A stretch of 39,769 nucleotides of DNA, taken from contig CAMBAJ010000014.1 in the NCBI GenBank assembly GCA_945864305.1, positions 1 to 39,769 of the forward strand. Direction: 5' to 3'. A model generated the notes under the pieces. It ran no database searches, was not told the origin of the DNA, and saw nothing but the letters and a program-made list of their open reading frames with translations. The DNA comes from an uncultured Clostridia bacterium. GTDB lineage: Bacteria > Bacillota > Clostridia > Oscillospirales > Oscillospiraceae. Both the position numbers and the translations under genes were made by a program. Shown here one piece after another: positions 1 to 8,000 of this stretch (the first letter of the stretch is position 1; every line of letters starts with the position of its first letter).

Positions 1-1
1 C

Positions 2-172
2 AGCAGCCCGGACCAGGCCCAGTACTACATCGACCTGGGCGTCCGGCATTTCAGCCTGGGCGACCAGTTGGCCAAGCTGAAGGCGTTCTGGAACGGAGAG
101 GGACGGGAGATGCGGGACATCGCCCGGGCCCTGGAAAAAGAAACCGGATTTCCACCGCGGAATGCGCAATAA
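2..172 (+). CDS. HpcH/HpaI-type aldolase, C-terminal fragment
   Basis: An open frame enters from the left edge and stops at TAA 170-172, giving the last 56 residues of a protein. The stretch YYIDLGVRHFSLGDQ followed by an amphipathic tail resembles the C-terminus of the HpcH/HpaI aldolase/citrate lyase family. These are class II, metal-dependent aldolases that split 2-keto-3-deoxy sugar acids into pyruvate and an aldehyde. The catalytic part lies outside the window, so substrate cannot be read. The neighbouring dehydratase, DapA-like aldolase and acid-sugar kinase fit a sugar-acid pathway. The start is not visible. The family call rests on the C-terminal motif alone. Confidence 0.6.
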   Translation, partial: SSPDQAQYYIDLGVRHFSLGDQLAKLKAFWNGEGREMRDIARALEKETGFPPRNAQ

Positions 173-192
173 AACGAGAAACAGAGCCAATC

Positions 193-239
193 CATTGCCA
201 AAAGGCGCGGCCCACATCGGGCCGCGCCTTTTGGCAATG
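193..239. terminator. Bidirectional terminator between convergent genes
   Basis: A perfect 21-bp inverted repeat (193-213 with 219-239) has a 5-nt loop. It contains a GGCGCGGCCC core and A/T-rich outer ends that include AAAA and TTTT. It sits between the plus-strand aldolase and the minus-strand dehydratase, so it can end transcription from both sides. Confidence 0.85.
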
Positions 240-256
240 AAGAGAGGGGGAACAGA

Positions 257-1786
257 TCAGGCTGTTGTGCCAAGCCACCAGACGATGAATTCGTCGCTGC
301 CCATGCCGAAGAGCTCACTTTTGGTGGGCTGGCCGGAGGCCACGGCGATCAGCGCTTCGAAAATCTCACGCCCCACCTGGTCCAGGTCCTTTTCGCCGTC
401 AATGACCGTGCCGGCGTTCAGGTCCATGTCGTCCTCCTGCCGCTGGTAGAGCGGCGTGTTGGAGGCAATTTTCAGGGTGGGGAAGTGCTGGGCGCCGTAG
501 CAGGAGCCGCGGCCGGTGGTAAAGGCGCACAGGTTGCATCCGCCGGCGAACATGGCGGCGGCGGAGACGGGGTCGTAGGAGGGAGAGTTCATGATGACAA
601 GGCCGGGGCCTGTAATGGGCTCGGCGTAGCCCACCACGTCGTTCAGCGGCGTGCTGCCGCCCTTTTTGGCGCTGCCCAGGGCCTTTTCCAGCACGTTGGT
701 GATGCCGCCGGCGTTGTTGCCCGGCGTGACCTTGCCGCAAATTTGGGAATCCCGGCCCTCACAGTATTGCAGCCACCAGTGCATGACGTCGATGAGCTTC
801 TGGGCCACTTCGGGGGATTTGGCCCGGCGGGCGAGGGCACCCTCCACGCCCAGCAGCTCCGTGGGCTCCGTCAGGACGGCGGTGCCGCCGTTTTGGATCA
901 GCAGGTCCATGGCCTTGCCCAGGGCGGGATTGGCGGAGGAGCCCGAGAAGGAGTCGGAGCCGCCGCATTCCAGGCCGACTTTCAGACAGCTGACGGGCAC
1001 GCGCTGGCGGCGGCACCGGTCGGCGGCGGGGAGCATGGCCTCTACCATGGCGATGCCCCGGGCAACGGCTTTTCTGGCTCCGCCTTCCTCCTGGATGACC
1101 AGACGGCCCAGCATGGGGCCGGGGACCAGGCCGTTCTCCGCCAGACATGCGTCGATGTTGTTGGACTCGCACCCCAGCGAACACAGAACGGCACCGGCGA
1201 TATTGGGATTTTTGAGATGCCCGCCGATGACCCGGCGCAGGAAAGTCGTGGGGTCCCCGGACTTTTCCAGACCGCAGCCGGAGGAGGTGATCAGCGGCAC
1301 CACGGCGTCCACATGGGGATAGTCTTTCAGGACCTCCTCCGTGAAGTGATTGGCGATCTTCCGCGCCACCGTGGCGGCGCAGTTGCTGCACACGATGACG
1401 GCGATGCAGTTCCGGGTGCCCACCTGGCCGTCGGGGCGCACATAGCCCAGGAAGGTGCGGCGCTGCTCCGGCGGCAGGACCTCCACCGGATGGTAGTCCT
1501 GGCAGAAGTGGTACTCCTCCGCCACGGCGTCAAAGTGGATGGTGTCGTTGTGCATGTGGGTGCCGGGCTCCACGTCCCGGGAGGCATAGCCGATGACGGT
1601 GTTGTATTTCAGAATCGGGGCTCCCTTGGCAATGGACCGGGAGGCGATCTTGTGTCCCAGGGGGATATCCGTTTTGACAATGATGCCCTCCTCCGGGATC
1701 ACCGTCCCGGCGGCGACGGGCTGCCGGGCCACTACAATATTATCCGCCGGGTCCAGACGGATGACGGGGCTTTTCTCTGCGGACAT
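257..1786 (-). CDS. UxaA/GarD-family sugar-acid dehydratase (altronate/galactarate type)
   Basis: The protein has 509 residues. The family is iron-dependent and removes water from aldonic or aldaric acids (altronate, galactarate) to give 2-keto-3-deoxy acids. Residues about 10-100 form the N-terminal SAF-like domain, and the rest is the altronase/galactarate dehydratase core. Cys-containing motifs are visible: VCSNCAATVA, TSSGCGLEKSG, LGCESNN and GGCNLCAFTTGRGSCYG. Length matches single-chain UxaA/GarD proteins. The ATG at 1784-1786 follows a GGAGTT ribosome site. The gene lies 21 bp after the DapA-like aldolase in the same direction, so the two are probably co-transcribed as dehydratase plus aldolase. 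The exact substrate (altronate, galactarate or a tetronate) cannot be told. Confidence 0.88.
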   Translation of the reverse strand: MSAEKSPVIRLDPADNIVVARQPVAAGTVIPEEGIIVKTDIPLGHKIASRSIAKGAPILKYNTVIGYASRDVEPGTHMHNDTIHFDAVAEEYHFCQDYHPVEVLPPEQRRTFLGYVRPDGQVGTRNCIAVIVCSNCAATVARKIANHFTEEVLKDYPHVDAVVPLITSSGCGLEKSGDPTTFLRRVIGGHLKNPNIAGAVLCSLGCESNNIDACLAENGLVPGPMLGRLVIQEEGGARKAVARGIAMVEAMLPAADRCRRQRVPVSCLKVGLECGGSDSFSGSSANPALGKAMDLLIQNGGTAVLTEPTELLGVEGALARRAKSPEVAQKLIDVMHWWLQYCEGRDSQICGKVTPGNNAGGITNVLEKALGSAKKGGSTPLNDVVGYAEPITGPGLVIMNSPSYDPVSAAAMFAGGCNLCAFTTGRGSCYGAQHFPTLKIASNTPLYQRQEDDMDLNAGTVIDGEKDLDQVGREIFEALIAVASGQPTKSELFGMGSDEFIVWWLGTTA

Positions 1787-1807
1787 CGCGGTAACTCCTC
1801 GCTTATT

Positions 1808-2704
1808 TTACATATATTCCCGCAGCTTTTCGATGTGGGCGTCGATGCGCTTCATCTCGTCGGCGGTGATGGGCTCGGTGGGCTGGCAGACGCGCTTGTC
1901 CACAAAGCCCAGCTTGCTCATGGCGTACTTGGTGGAGGCGGTCTGGCTCTTGGCCATGGGATAGAGCTTGCAGATCTCGTCCACGATGGCGCCCCACTTG
2001 ATGGTGTTCTCGATATCGCCGGCCCTGCCGTACTCGTACAGCTTCAGGTGGGCCTTGGGGAACAGCGGCGCCAGGGAGGGAATGTAGCCGTCGGCGCCCA
2101 TCAGCATGCTGGGAACGGCCAGATTGGTGGCGCCCTGGTGCACCAGGAAGTCCGTGCCCCGGAAGTGGTTCAGCAGCTTGATGAAGGCCGGGAAGTTGCC
2201 GGAGGTGTCCTTGACGCCGATGACCTTGTCAATCTGGGAGATTTTGATGATGGTGTCGGCGGTCAGGTTCTGGCCGGTGAAGGGCGGGATGTTGTAGATT
2301 ATCAGATCGGCGCTGGTGTGCTTGCTGATCTCCTCGAAGTGGCGGACCGTCTCCTCCTGGGTGGCGTGGCGGGCGTAGAACACCGGGGTGACGACGGCGG
2401 TCCTGCCGCCCATGTCCTCCAGGCGCTTGATGTTCTCAATGACCCGCTGGGTGCTGGAGTCCATGCAGCCGGCGATGACGGGGACGCGGCCGGCGCACTC
2501 ATCCAGCGCGATTTTGATGGCGCGGTCCCGCTGCTCCTGGGTCAGGGACATACACTCGCCGTTGGAGCCGCAGACAAAGATGCCGTGGATGCCGTGCTCG
2601 ATGCAGTGATCGATCAGCAGACGAAGGCCCTTTTCGTCCACCTTCTCGTGCTCGTCAATGGGGGTGATGATGGGCGGAATGACACCGATGATTTCCTTGC
2701 TCAT
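1808..2704 (-). CDS. Dihydrodipicolinate synthase/NanA-family aldolase
   Basis: This is a 298-residue class I pyruvate aldolase of the DapA superfamily (TIM barrel). Visible motifs are GSNGE at 46-50 (the pyruvate-binding GTTGE position), YNIPP with Tyr137, and VGVKDTSG-like IGVKDTSG with the Schiff-base Lys165. The gene is first in a minus-strand pair with the UxaA-type dehydratase, so its likely job is cleavage or dehydration of a 2-keto-3-deoxy sugar acid rather than lysine synthesis. That is inference from context. AGGAG precedes the ATG (2702-2704). Promoter and operator candidates lie in the divergent gap to the cupin gene. Confidence 0.85.
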   Translation of the reverse strand: MSKEIIGVIPPIITPIDEHEKVDEKGLRLLIDHCIEHGIHGIFVCGSNGECMSLTQEQRDRAIKIALDECAGRVPVIAGCMDSSTQRVIENIKRLEDMGGRTAVVTPVFYARHATQEETVRHFEEISKHTSADLIIYNIPPFTGQNLTADTIIKISQIDKVIGVKDTSGNFPAFIKLLNHFRGTDFLVHQGATNLAVPSMLMGADGYIPSLAPLFPKAHLKLYEYGRAGDIENTIKWGAIVDEICKLYPMAKSQTASTKYAMSKLGFVDKRVCQPTEPITADEMKRIDAHIEKLREYM

Positions 2705-2807
2705 AATGCGACAACTCCTTTTCCTGGTTCAGCTCGGCTTCGGATGCTTCTGATAGCTCCAGTATACCGTCCGGAGCGGAAAAAGTATTTTCACAAAGCA
2801 ACGCCCG

Positions 2808-2913
2808 GTTTGTACTTTTCACCGGTGGGCGGGAACCGGTCCCGCGGGAGAGGGCGGACGGGGCGGCAGTCGCGGAAAAGATACGTTTACCGGTGAAAAA
2901 GATAAATACAAAC
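2808..2913. promoter_or_regulatory. Distant inverted-repeat pair in the divergent promoter region
   Basis: GTTTGTACTTTTCACCGGT (2808-2826) recurs in inverse orientation at 2889-2913 as ACCGGTGAAAAAG followed by ATAAATACAAAC. The shared parts are GTTTGTA, CTTTT(T)CACCGGT. The 337-bp gap separates the minus-strand dehydratase/aldolase pair from the plus-strand cupin/kinase/AraC set. Paired sites like these suit looping by the local AraC protein (4881-5762). The protein-site assignment is inference. Confidence 0.5.
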
Positions 2914-2940
2914 AGTGGGAAAGTCTGCTATACTGTTTGT
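2908..2940 (+). promoter_or_regulatory. Operator-like inverted repeat over the cupin operon promoter
   Basis: ACAAACAGT (2908-2916) and ACTGTTTGT (2932-2940) form a perfect 9-bp inverted repeat with a 15-bp spacer. A TATACT -10 element (2929-2934) overlaps the second arm. No good -35 hexamer is visible 17 bp upstream, as expected for an activator-dependent promoter. It lies about 100 bp before the cupin start codon. Confidence 0.55.
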
Positions 2941-3041
2941 GAAATCATGGAGATTCCCATTCCTTTTGCCTGTTGGACCCCGGGAAAGGGAGGACCGTCC
3001 CCGTCAGACGGAACCGTTGAAAAATATAAGGAGGAAAGCAC

Positions 3042-3425
3042 ATGGACTTTGTGAGGAGAGAGGATATCCGGAAAAACGAACTGCCCGGCCGGGTGGTACA
3101 AAACGCCGTTGGACGCAATAGCGCGGTGGCCAGCGAAAAAATGACGGTCAGCTTCTGCCGGTACAGCGCGGAGAGCGGCCCCATGGCCCCCCACAACCAC
3201 GCGGAGGAGTCCGTGGTGGTGCTGGCCTGTAAGGACGCCTTTGTCCGCTGGGGCTCCGGCCCCGACAGCCTGGAGCACACCGTCTCCCTCCAGCCCGGCG
3301 ACCTGATGCATTTCCCGGAGCTGGAGTGGCACGTGTTCGGCTATGAGGCGGGCGGCTTCCTGGATGCCCTGTGCATCTACGGCCAGGTGACCAACATCCG
3401 CCCTGAGGAGATCTTGCAGAAGTGA
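3042..3425 (+). CDS. Small single-domain cupin protein
   Basis: This 127-residue protein has the two cupin motifs: APHNHAEESVVVL (metal-ligand His and Glu, about residues 49-61) and PGDLMHFPELEWHVF (about 86-100). Small cupins in sugar-acid clusters may be isomerases or epimerases, or may sense ligands. Which applies here cannot be read. AAGGAGG stands before the ATG at 3042. It is the first gene of a tight plus-strand operon, and its TGA overlaps the ATG of the DUF1537 kinase (TGATG), which points to translational coupling and a shared pathway. Confidence 0.75.
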   Translation: MDFVRREDIRKNELPGRVVQNAVGRNSAVASEKMTVSFCRYSAESGPMAPHNHAEESVVVLACKDAFVRWGSGPDSLEHTVSLQPGDLMHFPELEWHVFGYEAGGFLDALCIYGQVTNIRPEEILQK

Positions 3426-4864
3426 TGGGGAACGTCTCAATCATGCCCGCCGCTCTGGCGGACAGCATCCCGCTGCCGGATGGGGAGCGGGTGGCCCGGG
3501 AACTGGCGGAGGTTCGTCAGGGCTTCGGACGGAAGATCGTGGTGCTGGACGACGACCCCACCGGCGTGCAGACCGTCCACGACGTCCCGGTCTACACGGA
3601 CTGGCGGCGGGAGACCCTGGCCCGGGGCCTGTCCGAGCCGGGGAGCATGTTCTTCGTGCTGACCAACTCCCGGGGCTTTACCGCGGAGGAGACAGAGAGC
3701 GCCCACCGGGAGATCGGGGAGCATCTGGCGGCGGCCTCGGAGGAGACCGGCGTGCCGTTTCTGCTGGTCAGCCGGGGAGACTCCACCCTGCGGGGCCACT
3801 ACCCTCTGGAGACGGAGACCCTGCGGCGGACGCTGGAGGAGCAGCTGCCCGTCCGGTATGACGGCGAGATCATCATGCCCTACTTTCAGGAGGGCGGCAG
3901 ACTGACCATCGGCAACGTCCACTATGTCAAAACAGGGGACCAACTGGTCCCCGCCGGCATGACGGAGTTCGCCCGGGACACCACCTTCGCCTATTCCGCC
4001 TCGGACCTGACGGACTGGTGTGAGGAGCGCATCGGGGGCCGGTATCCCGCCGGCGGGGTGACGGTCCTCTCGCTGGAAGAGCTGCGGGGACTGGAGTACG
4101 GGGCCATGCTGGAAAAGCTGATGGCTGTGCGGGACTTCGGAAAGGTCGTGGTGAACGCCGCGGACGACCGGGACGTGGAGGTGTTCGTCACGGTGCTGCT
4201 GCGGGCTATCGCGGCGGGGAAGGAGTTTTTGTTCCGCTGCGCGGCGGGACTGGTGCGGGTCCTGGGCGGCGTGGACCGCCGCCCGCTGCTGACCCGGGCG
4301 GAGCTGCGGCCGGAGGACAGCCAACTGGGTGGCCTTGTGATCGTGGGCTCCCATGTGAAAAAGACCACCGACCAGCTGGAATGCCTGCTGGCCGCGGACC
4401 TTGCCCTGTACCCGGTGTGCTTTGACGTGGAGACCGTCCTGGTGGAGGGCGGTCTGGAGCGGGAGCGGGACCGGGTGCTCCGGGAGGCGGAGCAGGCCAT
4501 CCGAAGCGGCGGGACGGCGGTGGTCTACACCAGCCGCAAGGCGCTGCGGGCGCGGGAGGACAGCGCCCAGGAGAACCTGAACCTCAGCGTCCGCATCTCC
4601 CGGGCGCTGACCTCGGTGGTGGAAAAGCTGACGGTCCGGCCGGGATTTCTGGTGGCCAAGGGCGGCATCACGTCCAGCGACGTGGGCATCCGGGCCCTGG
4701 GCGTGCGCCGGGCCTGGGTGCTGGGCCAGGCGGCTCCCGGCGTGCCGGTGTGGCGCACGGGAGCGGAGAGCAGATTCCCGGGGCTGTCCTACGTGATCTT
4801 CCCGGGGAACGTGGGGGATGTGAACACCCTGCGGGATGTTGTGCAAAAACTGATGGAGCCCTGA
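3425..4864 (+). CDS. DUF1537 four-carbon acid sugar kinase (OtnK-like)
   Basis: The protein is about 479 residues. The N-terminal substrate domain shows VLDDDPTGVQTVHDVPV, LTNSRGFT and SRGDSTLRGHYPLE. The C-terminal nucleotide domain shows GSHVKKTTDQLE, VAKGGITSSDVG and YVIFPGNVGDVNTL. The DUF1537 family phosphorylates four-carbon acids such as threonate, erythronate or 3-oxo-tetronate at the terminal hydroxyl. The ATG at 3425 overlaps the cupin stop. A GTG three bases earlier is possible but less likely. The next gene (AraC) follows 16 bp later. The cluster lacks the usual OtnC/PdxA2 partners inside the window, so the true substrate is open. Confidence 0.85.
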   Translation: MGNVSIMPAALADSIPLPDGERVARELAEVRQGFGRKIVVLDDDPTGVQTVHDVPVYTDWRRETLARGLSEPGSMFFVLTNSRGFTAEETESAHREIGEHLAAASEETGVPFLLVSRGDSTLRGHYPLETETLRRTLEEQLPVRYDGEIIMPYFQEGGRLTIGNVHYVKTGDQLVPAGMTEFARDTTFAYSASDLTDWCEERIGGRYPAGGVTVLSLEELRGLEYGAMLEKLMAVRDFGKVVVNAADDRDVEVFVTVLLRAIAAGKEFLFRCAAGLVRVLGGVDRRPLLTRAELRPEDSQLGGLVIVGSHVKKTTDQLECLLAADLALYPVCFDVETVLVEGGLERERDRVLREAEQAIRSGGTAVVYTSRKALRAREDSAQENLNLSVRISRALTSVVEKLTVRPGFLVAKGGITSSDVGIRALGVRRAWVLGQAAPGVPVWRTGAESRFPGLSYVIFPGNVGDVNTLRDVVQKLMEP

Positions 4865-4880
4865 GAGGAGGCGGCACGGG

Positions 4881-5762
4881 ATGCGAAACCAGGTGATCGT
4901 CCACCGCGTGGTGAAGAACACCAAGCGGACCGGGCAGTATATCGAGCCCCACAGCCACGCCTTTTTTCACTACATCTACGCCCTGGGCGGCCACACCCGA
5001 GTGACCGTGGCGGAGGAGGTCCATGAGACGGAGCCGGGGAGCCTGGTGCTGATCCCGCCGGAGACGGTGCACAGCATCACCAGCCTGGACACGTCCTGCT
5101 GCCTGGATTTGAAATTCTCCTGTTCAGACGCCCTGGCTGCGCAGATCAGCGGCCTGCCCCGGTATCTCCGGGCGGTGGACGACCGGGCCAACAGCCTGAT
5201 CCGCAACATCTTTGAGGAGGCCGTGGGCCAGGAGCGGGACTACGACGAGATCATCAACATCCGGATGTACGAGCTTTTGATCCTGCTGCTGCGGCAGCAG
5301 AGCGGAGAAGAGGGACAGGTCTCGGCCTGCTGTTCCGTGAGCGCTCCGGACCGTGAGAACATCCGCCGGGCGCTGCGGATCGTGGAGGAGGAGCTGGAGA
5401 CGCCCCTTCGGGTGGCGGACCTGGCCGAGCGGTGCGGGTACAGTGAAAACTATTTCCGCCAGGTGTTCCGGGAGAGCGTGGGGATGGCGCCCAACGCCTA
5501 CATCAACCAGCGGAAGATCGCAAAGGCGAAGGAGCTGATGCTGTACTCGGAGCGGAACGTGACCCAGATCGCGGAGCAGTTGGGGTATCAGAGCATCCAC
5601 TATTTCAGCCGCCTGTTCAAGAAAGTGACCGGCATCACCCCCACGGACTATATCAGCCGGGTGAAGGACAACCGGCCCATCAATATCATCCACAACGCCA
5701 ATACGCCCCGGGGGGAGTTTGAGATCCCGGTGCGGGACCTGGCGCCGGAGAAGCTGGAATGA
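4881..5762 (+). CDS. AraC-family regulator with N-terminal cupin sensor
   Basis: The protein has 293 residues. An N-terminal cupin-type ligand domain covers about residues 15-95 (IEPHSHAFFHYIY, PGSLVLIPPETVHSI). Two AraC helix-turn-helix motifs lie at about 160-265, with LADLAERCGYSENYFRQVFRES-like and ITQIAEQLGYQS-like helices and the YFSRLFKKVTGITPTDY signature. GAGGAGG precedes the ATG. It closes the cupin-kinase operon and is the obvious candidate to bind the inverted repeats at 2808-2940. Sensor cupins of this type usually bind a sugar or sugar acid. The effector is unknown. Confidence 0.9.
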   Translation: MRNQVIVHRVVKNTKRTGQYIEPHSHAFFHYIYALGGHTRVTVAEEVHETEPGSLVLIPPETVHSITSLDTSCCLDLKFSCSDALAAQISGLPRYLRAVDDRANSLIRNIFEEAVGQERDYDEIINIRMYELLILLLRQQSGEEGQVSACCSVSAPDRENIRRALRIVEEELETPLRVADLAERCGYSENYFRQVFRESVGMAPNAYINQRKIAKAKELMLYSERNVTQIAEQLGYQSIHYFSRLFKKVTGITPTDYISRVKDNRPINIIHNANTPRGEFEIPVRDLAPEKLE

Positions 5763-5786
5763 TCCGGCTTTCCGAAAACGTGCAAA

Positions 5787-5815
5787 AAAGGCGGCTGCCA
5801 TTGGCAGCCGCCTTT
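5787..5815. terminator. Bidirectional intrinsic terminator
   Basis: AAAGGCGGCTGCC, a 3-nt loop (att), then GGCAGCCGCCTTT form a perfect 13-bp stem between the convergent araC-type gene and the symporter gene. A-runs on one side and T-runs on the other suit both directions. Confidence 0.85.
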
Positions 5816-5836
5816 CAAAATATGCTTGCGGGAAAA

Positions 5837-7063
5837 TTACTTGCCGGCCTTCTTGCTTTCCCACTTGGTGACGCACAGGGAGCAGGCGATATCGCCGGTG
5901 ACGTTCAGGCAGGTACGGCCCATGTCGAACAGACGGTCCACGGCGACGATCAGGCCGATGTAGGAGACGGGGATGCCGATGGCTTCCAGCACCATGGCCA
6001 GCATGATCATGCCGGCGCCGGAGACACCAGCGGTGCCGATGGAGGCCAGAGTGGCGGTGACGACCACCAGGACCATCTGGCTGATGGTCAGATGCATGCC
6101 GGCACAGGAGGCCAGGAACACGGTGGCCACGCACTGGTAGATGGCGGTGCCGTCCATGTTGATGGTGGCGCCCAGGGGCAGCACGAAGGAGGAGATATCG
6201 CCCTCGGCGCCCATGTTGTCAGCACACTCCTTGGACACCGGCAGCGTGGCGGCGGAGGAGGTGGAGGTGAAGGCGAAGATCATGGCGGCGGAAGCGCCCT
6301 TGAAGAAGGTGATGGGGTTGATGCCGGCGAAGGCCTTGGCGGAGACGGAGTACACCACGACGGCGTGGATGATGTAGCCGATGTAGGCGCACAGCAGCAC
6401 CAGAGCCAGAGAGCCCAGGATGGAGGCACCCTGGGTGGCGACGACCCAGGCCATGTAGGTGAACACGCCGATGGGAGCCAGGCTGATGACGAAGCCCATC
6501 AGCTTCTCAATCACGGAGTAGAAGGAGGACACGATGTCCCGGCACAGCTTGGCCTTCTCGCCGGCGGCCATGATGGAGCCGCCGAAGAACAGGGCGATGA
6601 CGATGACCTGCAGCATGTTGGCGTTGGAGAAGGACTGCCACATGTTGGTGGGGAAGATGGAGACCAGAGTGGACATGAAGCCGCCGTACTCCTTGGCCTC
6701 ATACTCGGCGGACTGGGCGGCGTCAGCCAGGTTGGGGAACAGGCCGGCGCTGTTGAAAATGTTGGCCAGGACCAGGCCGATGACGCAGGCGATGGCCGTG
6801 GTGCACAGGAAGTAGACAATCGTCTTGATGCCGACGGAGCCCACTTTCTTCATGTCGCCCATGGACAGGATGCCGTCGATCATGGAGAACAGCACCACGG
6901 GGACCACGATGAACTTCAGCAGGTTGACGAAGATGTCGCCGAAGGGCTTCAGGTAACTGGCGGTAAAATCGCCCAGGCCCGCGAAGTAGCAGATCAGACC
7001 GACAACAATGCCCAGGATCAGGGCGGTCAGAATCTGCATGGGGAGACTCATTTTTTTCTTCAT
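5837..7063 (-). CDS. Dicarboxylate/amino acid:cation symporter (DAACS, GltP/DctA family)
   Basis: This 408-residue polytopic membrane protein has the DAACS hallmarks: the serine-rich re-entrant loop (FTSTSSAATLPVS, about 255-270), the NMDGT motif in PLGATINMDGTAIY, and GISGAGM-like VSGAGMIMLAMVL. The family imports glutamate, aspartate or C4-dicarboxylates with Na+ or H+. Length matches the family. GAGGTGAG precedes the ATG. It is a single-gene unit with its own strong promoter. The substrate could be an amino acid or the dicarboxylic end product of the neighbouring sugar-acid genes. Sequence alone does not decide. Confidence 0.9.
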   Translation of the reverse strand: MKKKMSLPMQILTALILGIVVGLICYFAGLGDFTASYLKPFGDIFVNLLKFIVVPVVLFSMIDGILSMGDMKKVGSVGIKTIVYFLCTTAIACVIGLVLANIFNSAGLFPNLADAAQSAEYEAKEYGGFMSTLVSIFPTNMWQSFSNANMLQVIVIALFFGGSIMAAGEKAKLCRDIVSSFYSVIEKLMGFVISLAPIGVFTYMAWVVATQGASILGSLALVLLCAYIGYIIHAVVVYSVSAKAFAGINPITFFKGASAAMIFAFTSTSSAATLPVSKECADNMGAEGDISSFVLPLGATINMDGTAIYQCVATVFLASCAGMHLTISQMVLVVVTATLASIGTAGVSGAGMIMLAMVLEAIGIPVSYIGLIVAVDRLFDMGRTCLNVTGDIACSLCVTKWESKKAGK

Positions 7064-7168
7064 ACACTCACCTCATTAAAAAATTTCTCTCTCTTACGCT
7101 TCCTCTGGAAGCGGCCTTTTGTGTTTTGATAAAAAAACAGACAAAACACCACCCCACAAATTAGCTAT

Positions 7169-7197
7169 ATTATACCAAGGCACAGACTCTTTGTAAA
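7169..7197 (-). promoter_or_regulatory. SigA-type promoter for the symporter gene
   Basis: On the minus strand TTTACA (7192-7197) and TATAAT (7169-7174) are separated by 17 bp. The -10 lies about 105 bp before the symporter ATG. No other gene starts here. Confidence 0.85.
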
Positions 7198-7240
7198 GGT
7201 AATTTCCGAAAACTGTAAATCATGTGAAGAGAATGTGAAT

Positions 7241-7274
7241 AAAAAAATTCGACCCGCGGTGTTTGCGGGCCGAA
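7241..7274 (-). terminator. Intrinsic terminator of the racemase operon
   Basis: On the minus strand TTCGGCCCGC pairs with GCGGGTCGAA (one G.U) around a 7-nt loop and is followed directly by a T7 run (7247-7241). It lies just after the racemase stop codon. Confidence 0.85.
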
Positions 7275-7285
7275 ATCGGTGAAAT

Positions 7286-7990
7286 TTATTCGTTCACGGA
7301 ATAACCGCAGAAACGGATGACGGCTTTCGCCAGCTCCGTGGTGGGGTCCACGGTGGGCACATGAAGCCCCAGAAGCTCCGCCGCCAGAGGCAGCTCTGTG
7401 CAGCCCAGGATGAAGTAGTCCGCGCCCTGGGCGGAGAGGGCGTGAAGGACGGACTCCATATCCGCCCGGTACGTGTCCGGGGACTTTCCGGCTTTTACGC
7501 CGTCGTAGATGATCCGCATCAGGGCGTCCTGCTCCGGCGGGGCGGGGACCAGGAAGGGGACCTGCTGTGCGGTCAGAACCTGCTGGTACAATCCGGCGGC
7601 CAGGGTGCCCTTCGTCGCCAGCACAGCGGCGGTGCGGCCGGGGAACCGGGCGCGGCAGGCGGAGGCGGAGGCCTCCAGCATGCTGAGAAACGGCACGTCC
7701 GTCAGGGCCTGCAGCCGGGGCAGAAAATAGTGGGCCGTGTTGCAGGGCATGATGATGCAGTCCGCGCCGCAGGCCTCCAGCTTCCGCAAGGAGTCCGTCA
7801 TGGCGGGCAGGGGATCGGCACCGCCGGACAGGATGGCGGCCGTGCGGTCGGGGATGGAGGCGTTATCGTCGATATAAATCCGGATGTGGTCGTTGTCACG
7901 GGCCGCGTCCGTCAGCAGGACGATCTTGCGGAACAGGTCCGCCGTGGCGAGGGGGCCCATGCCTCCCAGGATGCCGATGGATTTTTTCAT
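7286..7990 (-). CDS. Aspartate/glutamate racemase family protein
   Basis: The protein has 234 residues. The family inverts the alpha carbon of Asp or Glu without cofactor, using two cysteines. Both are present: Cys83 in MPCNTAHY and Cys197 in LGCTELPL. The N-terminus GILGGMGPLATAD is typical of the aspartate racemase branch. The ATG at 7990 is chosen because GAGG sits 8 bp upstream. An upstream in-frame GTG at 7999 would overlap that site. The gene follows the TauE/SafE exporter by 10 bp and ends at a terminator, so they form a two-gene operon. Whether the substrate is Asp, Glu or another amino acid is not visible. Confidence 0.87.
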   Translation of the reverse strand: MKKSIGILGGMGPLATADLFRKIVLLTDAARDNDHIRIYIDDNASIPDRTAAILSGGADPLPAMTDSLRKLEACGADCIIMPCNTAHYFLPRLQALTDVPFLSMLEASASACRARFPGRTAAVLATKGTLAAGLYQQVLTAQQVPFLVPAPPEQDALMRIIYDGVKAGKSPDTYRADMESVLHALSAQGADYFILGCTELPLAAELLGLHVPTVDPTTELAKAVIRFCGYSVNE

Positions 7991-8000
7991 AAACAGCACC

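Noticed and set aside
1808-2704. Lysine-pathway DapA
   Set aside because: The motif GSNGE and the position with a UxaA-type dehydratase and an acid-sugar kinase favour a catabolic keto-acid aldolase.
485-2896. A plus-strand open frame of 803 codons opposite the dehydratase and aldolase
   Set aside because: Same effect of high GC at third codon positions. No motif, no ribosome site, and the opposite strand holds two clear enzyme genes.
5759-7129. A plus-strand frame opposite the symporter, rich in Gly/Asp/His
   Set aside because: It is the antisense of a hydrophobic membrane-protein gene, which makes such composition. It also lies past the terminator at 5787-5815.
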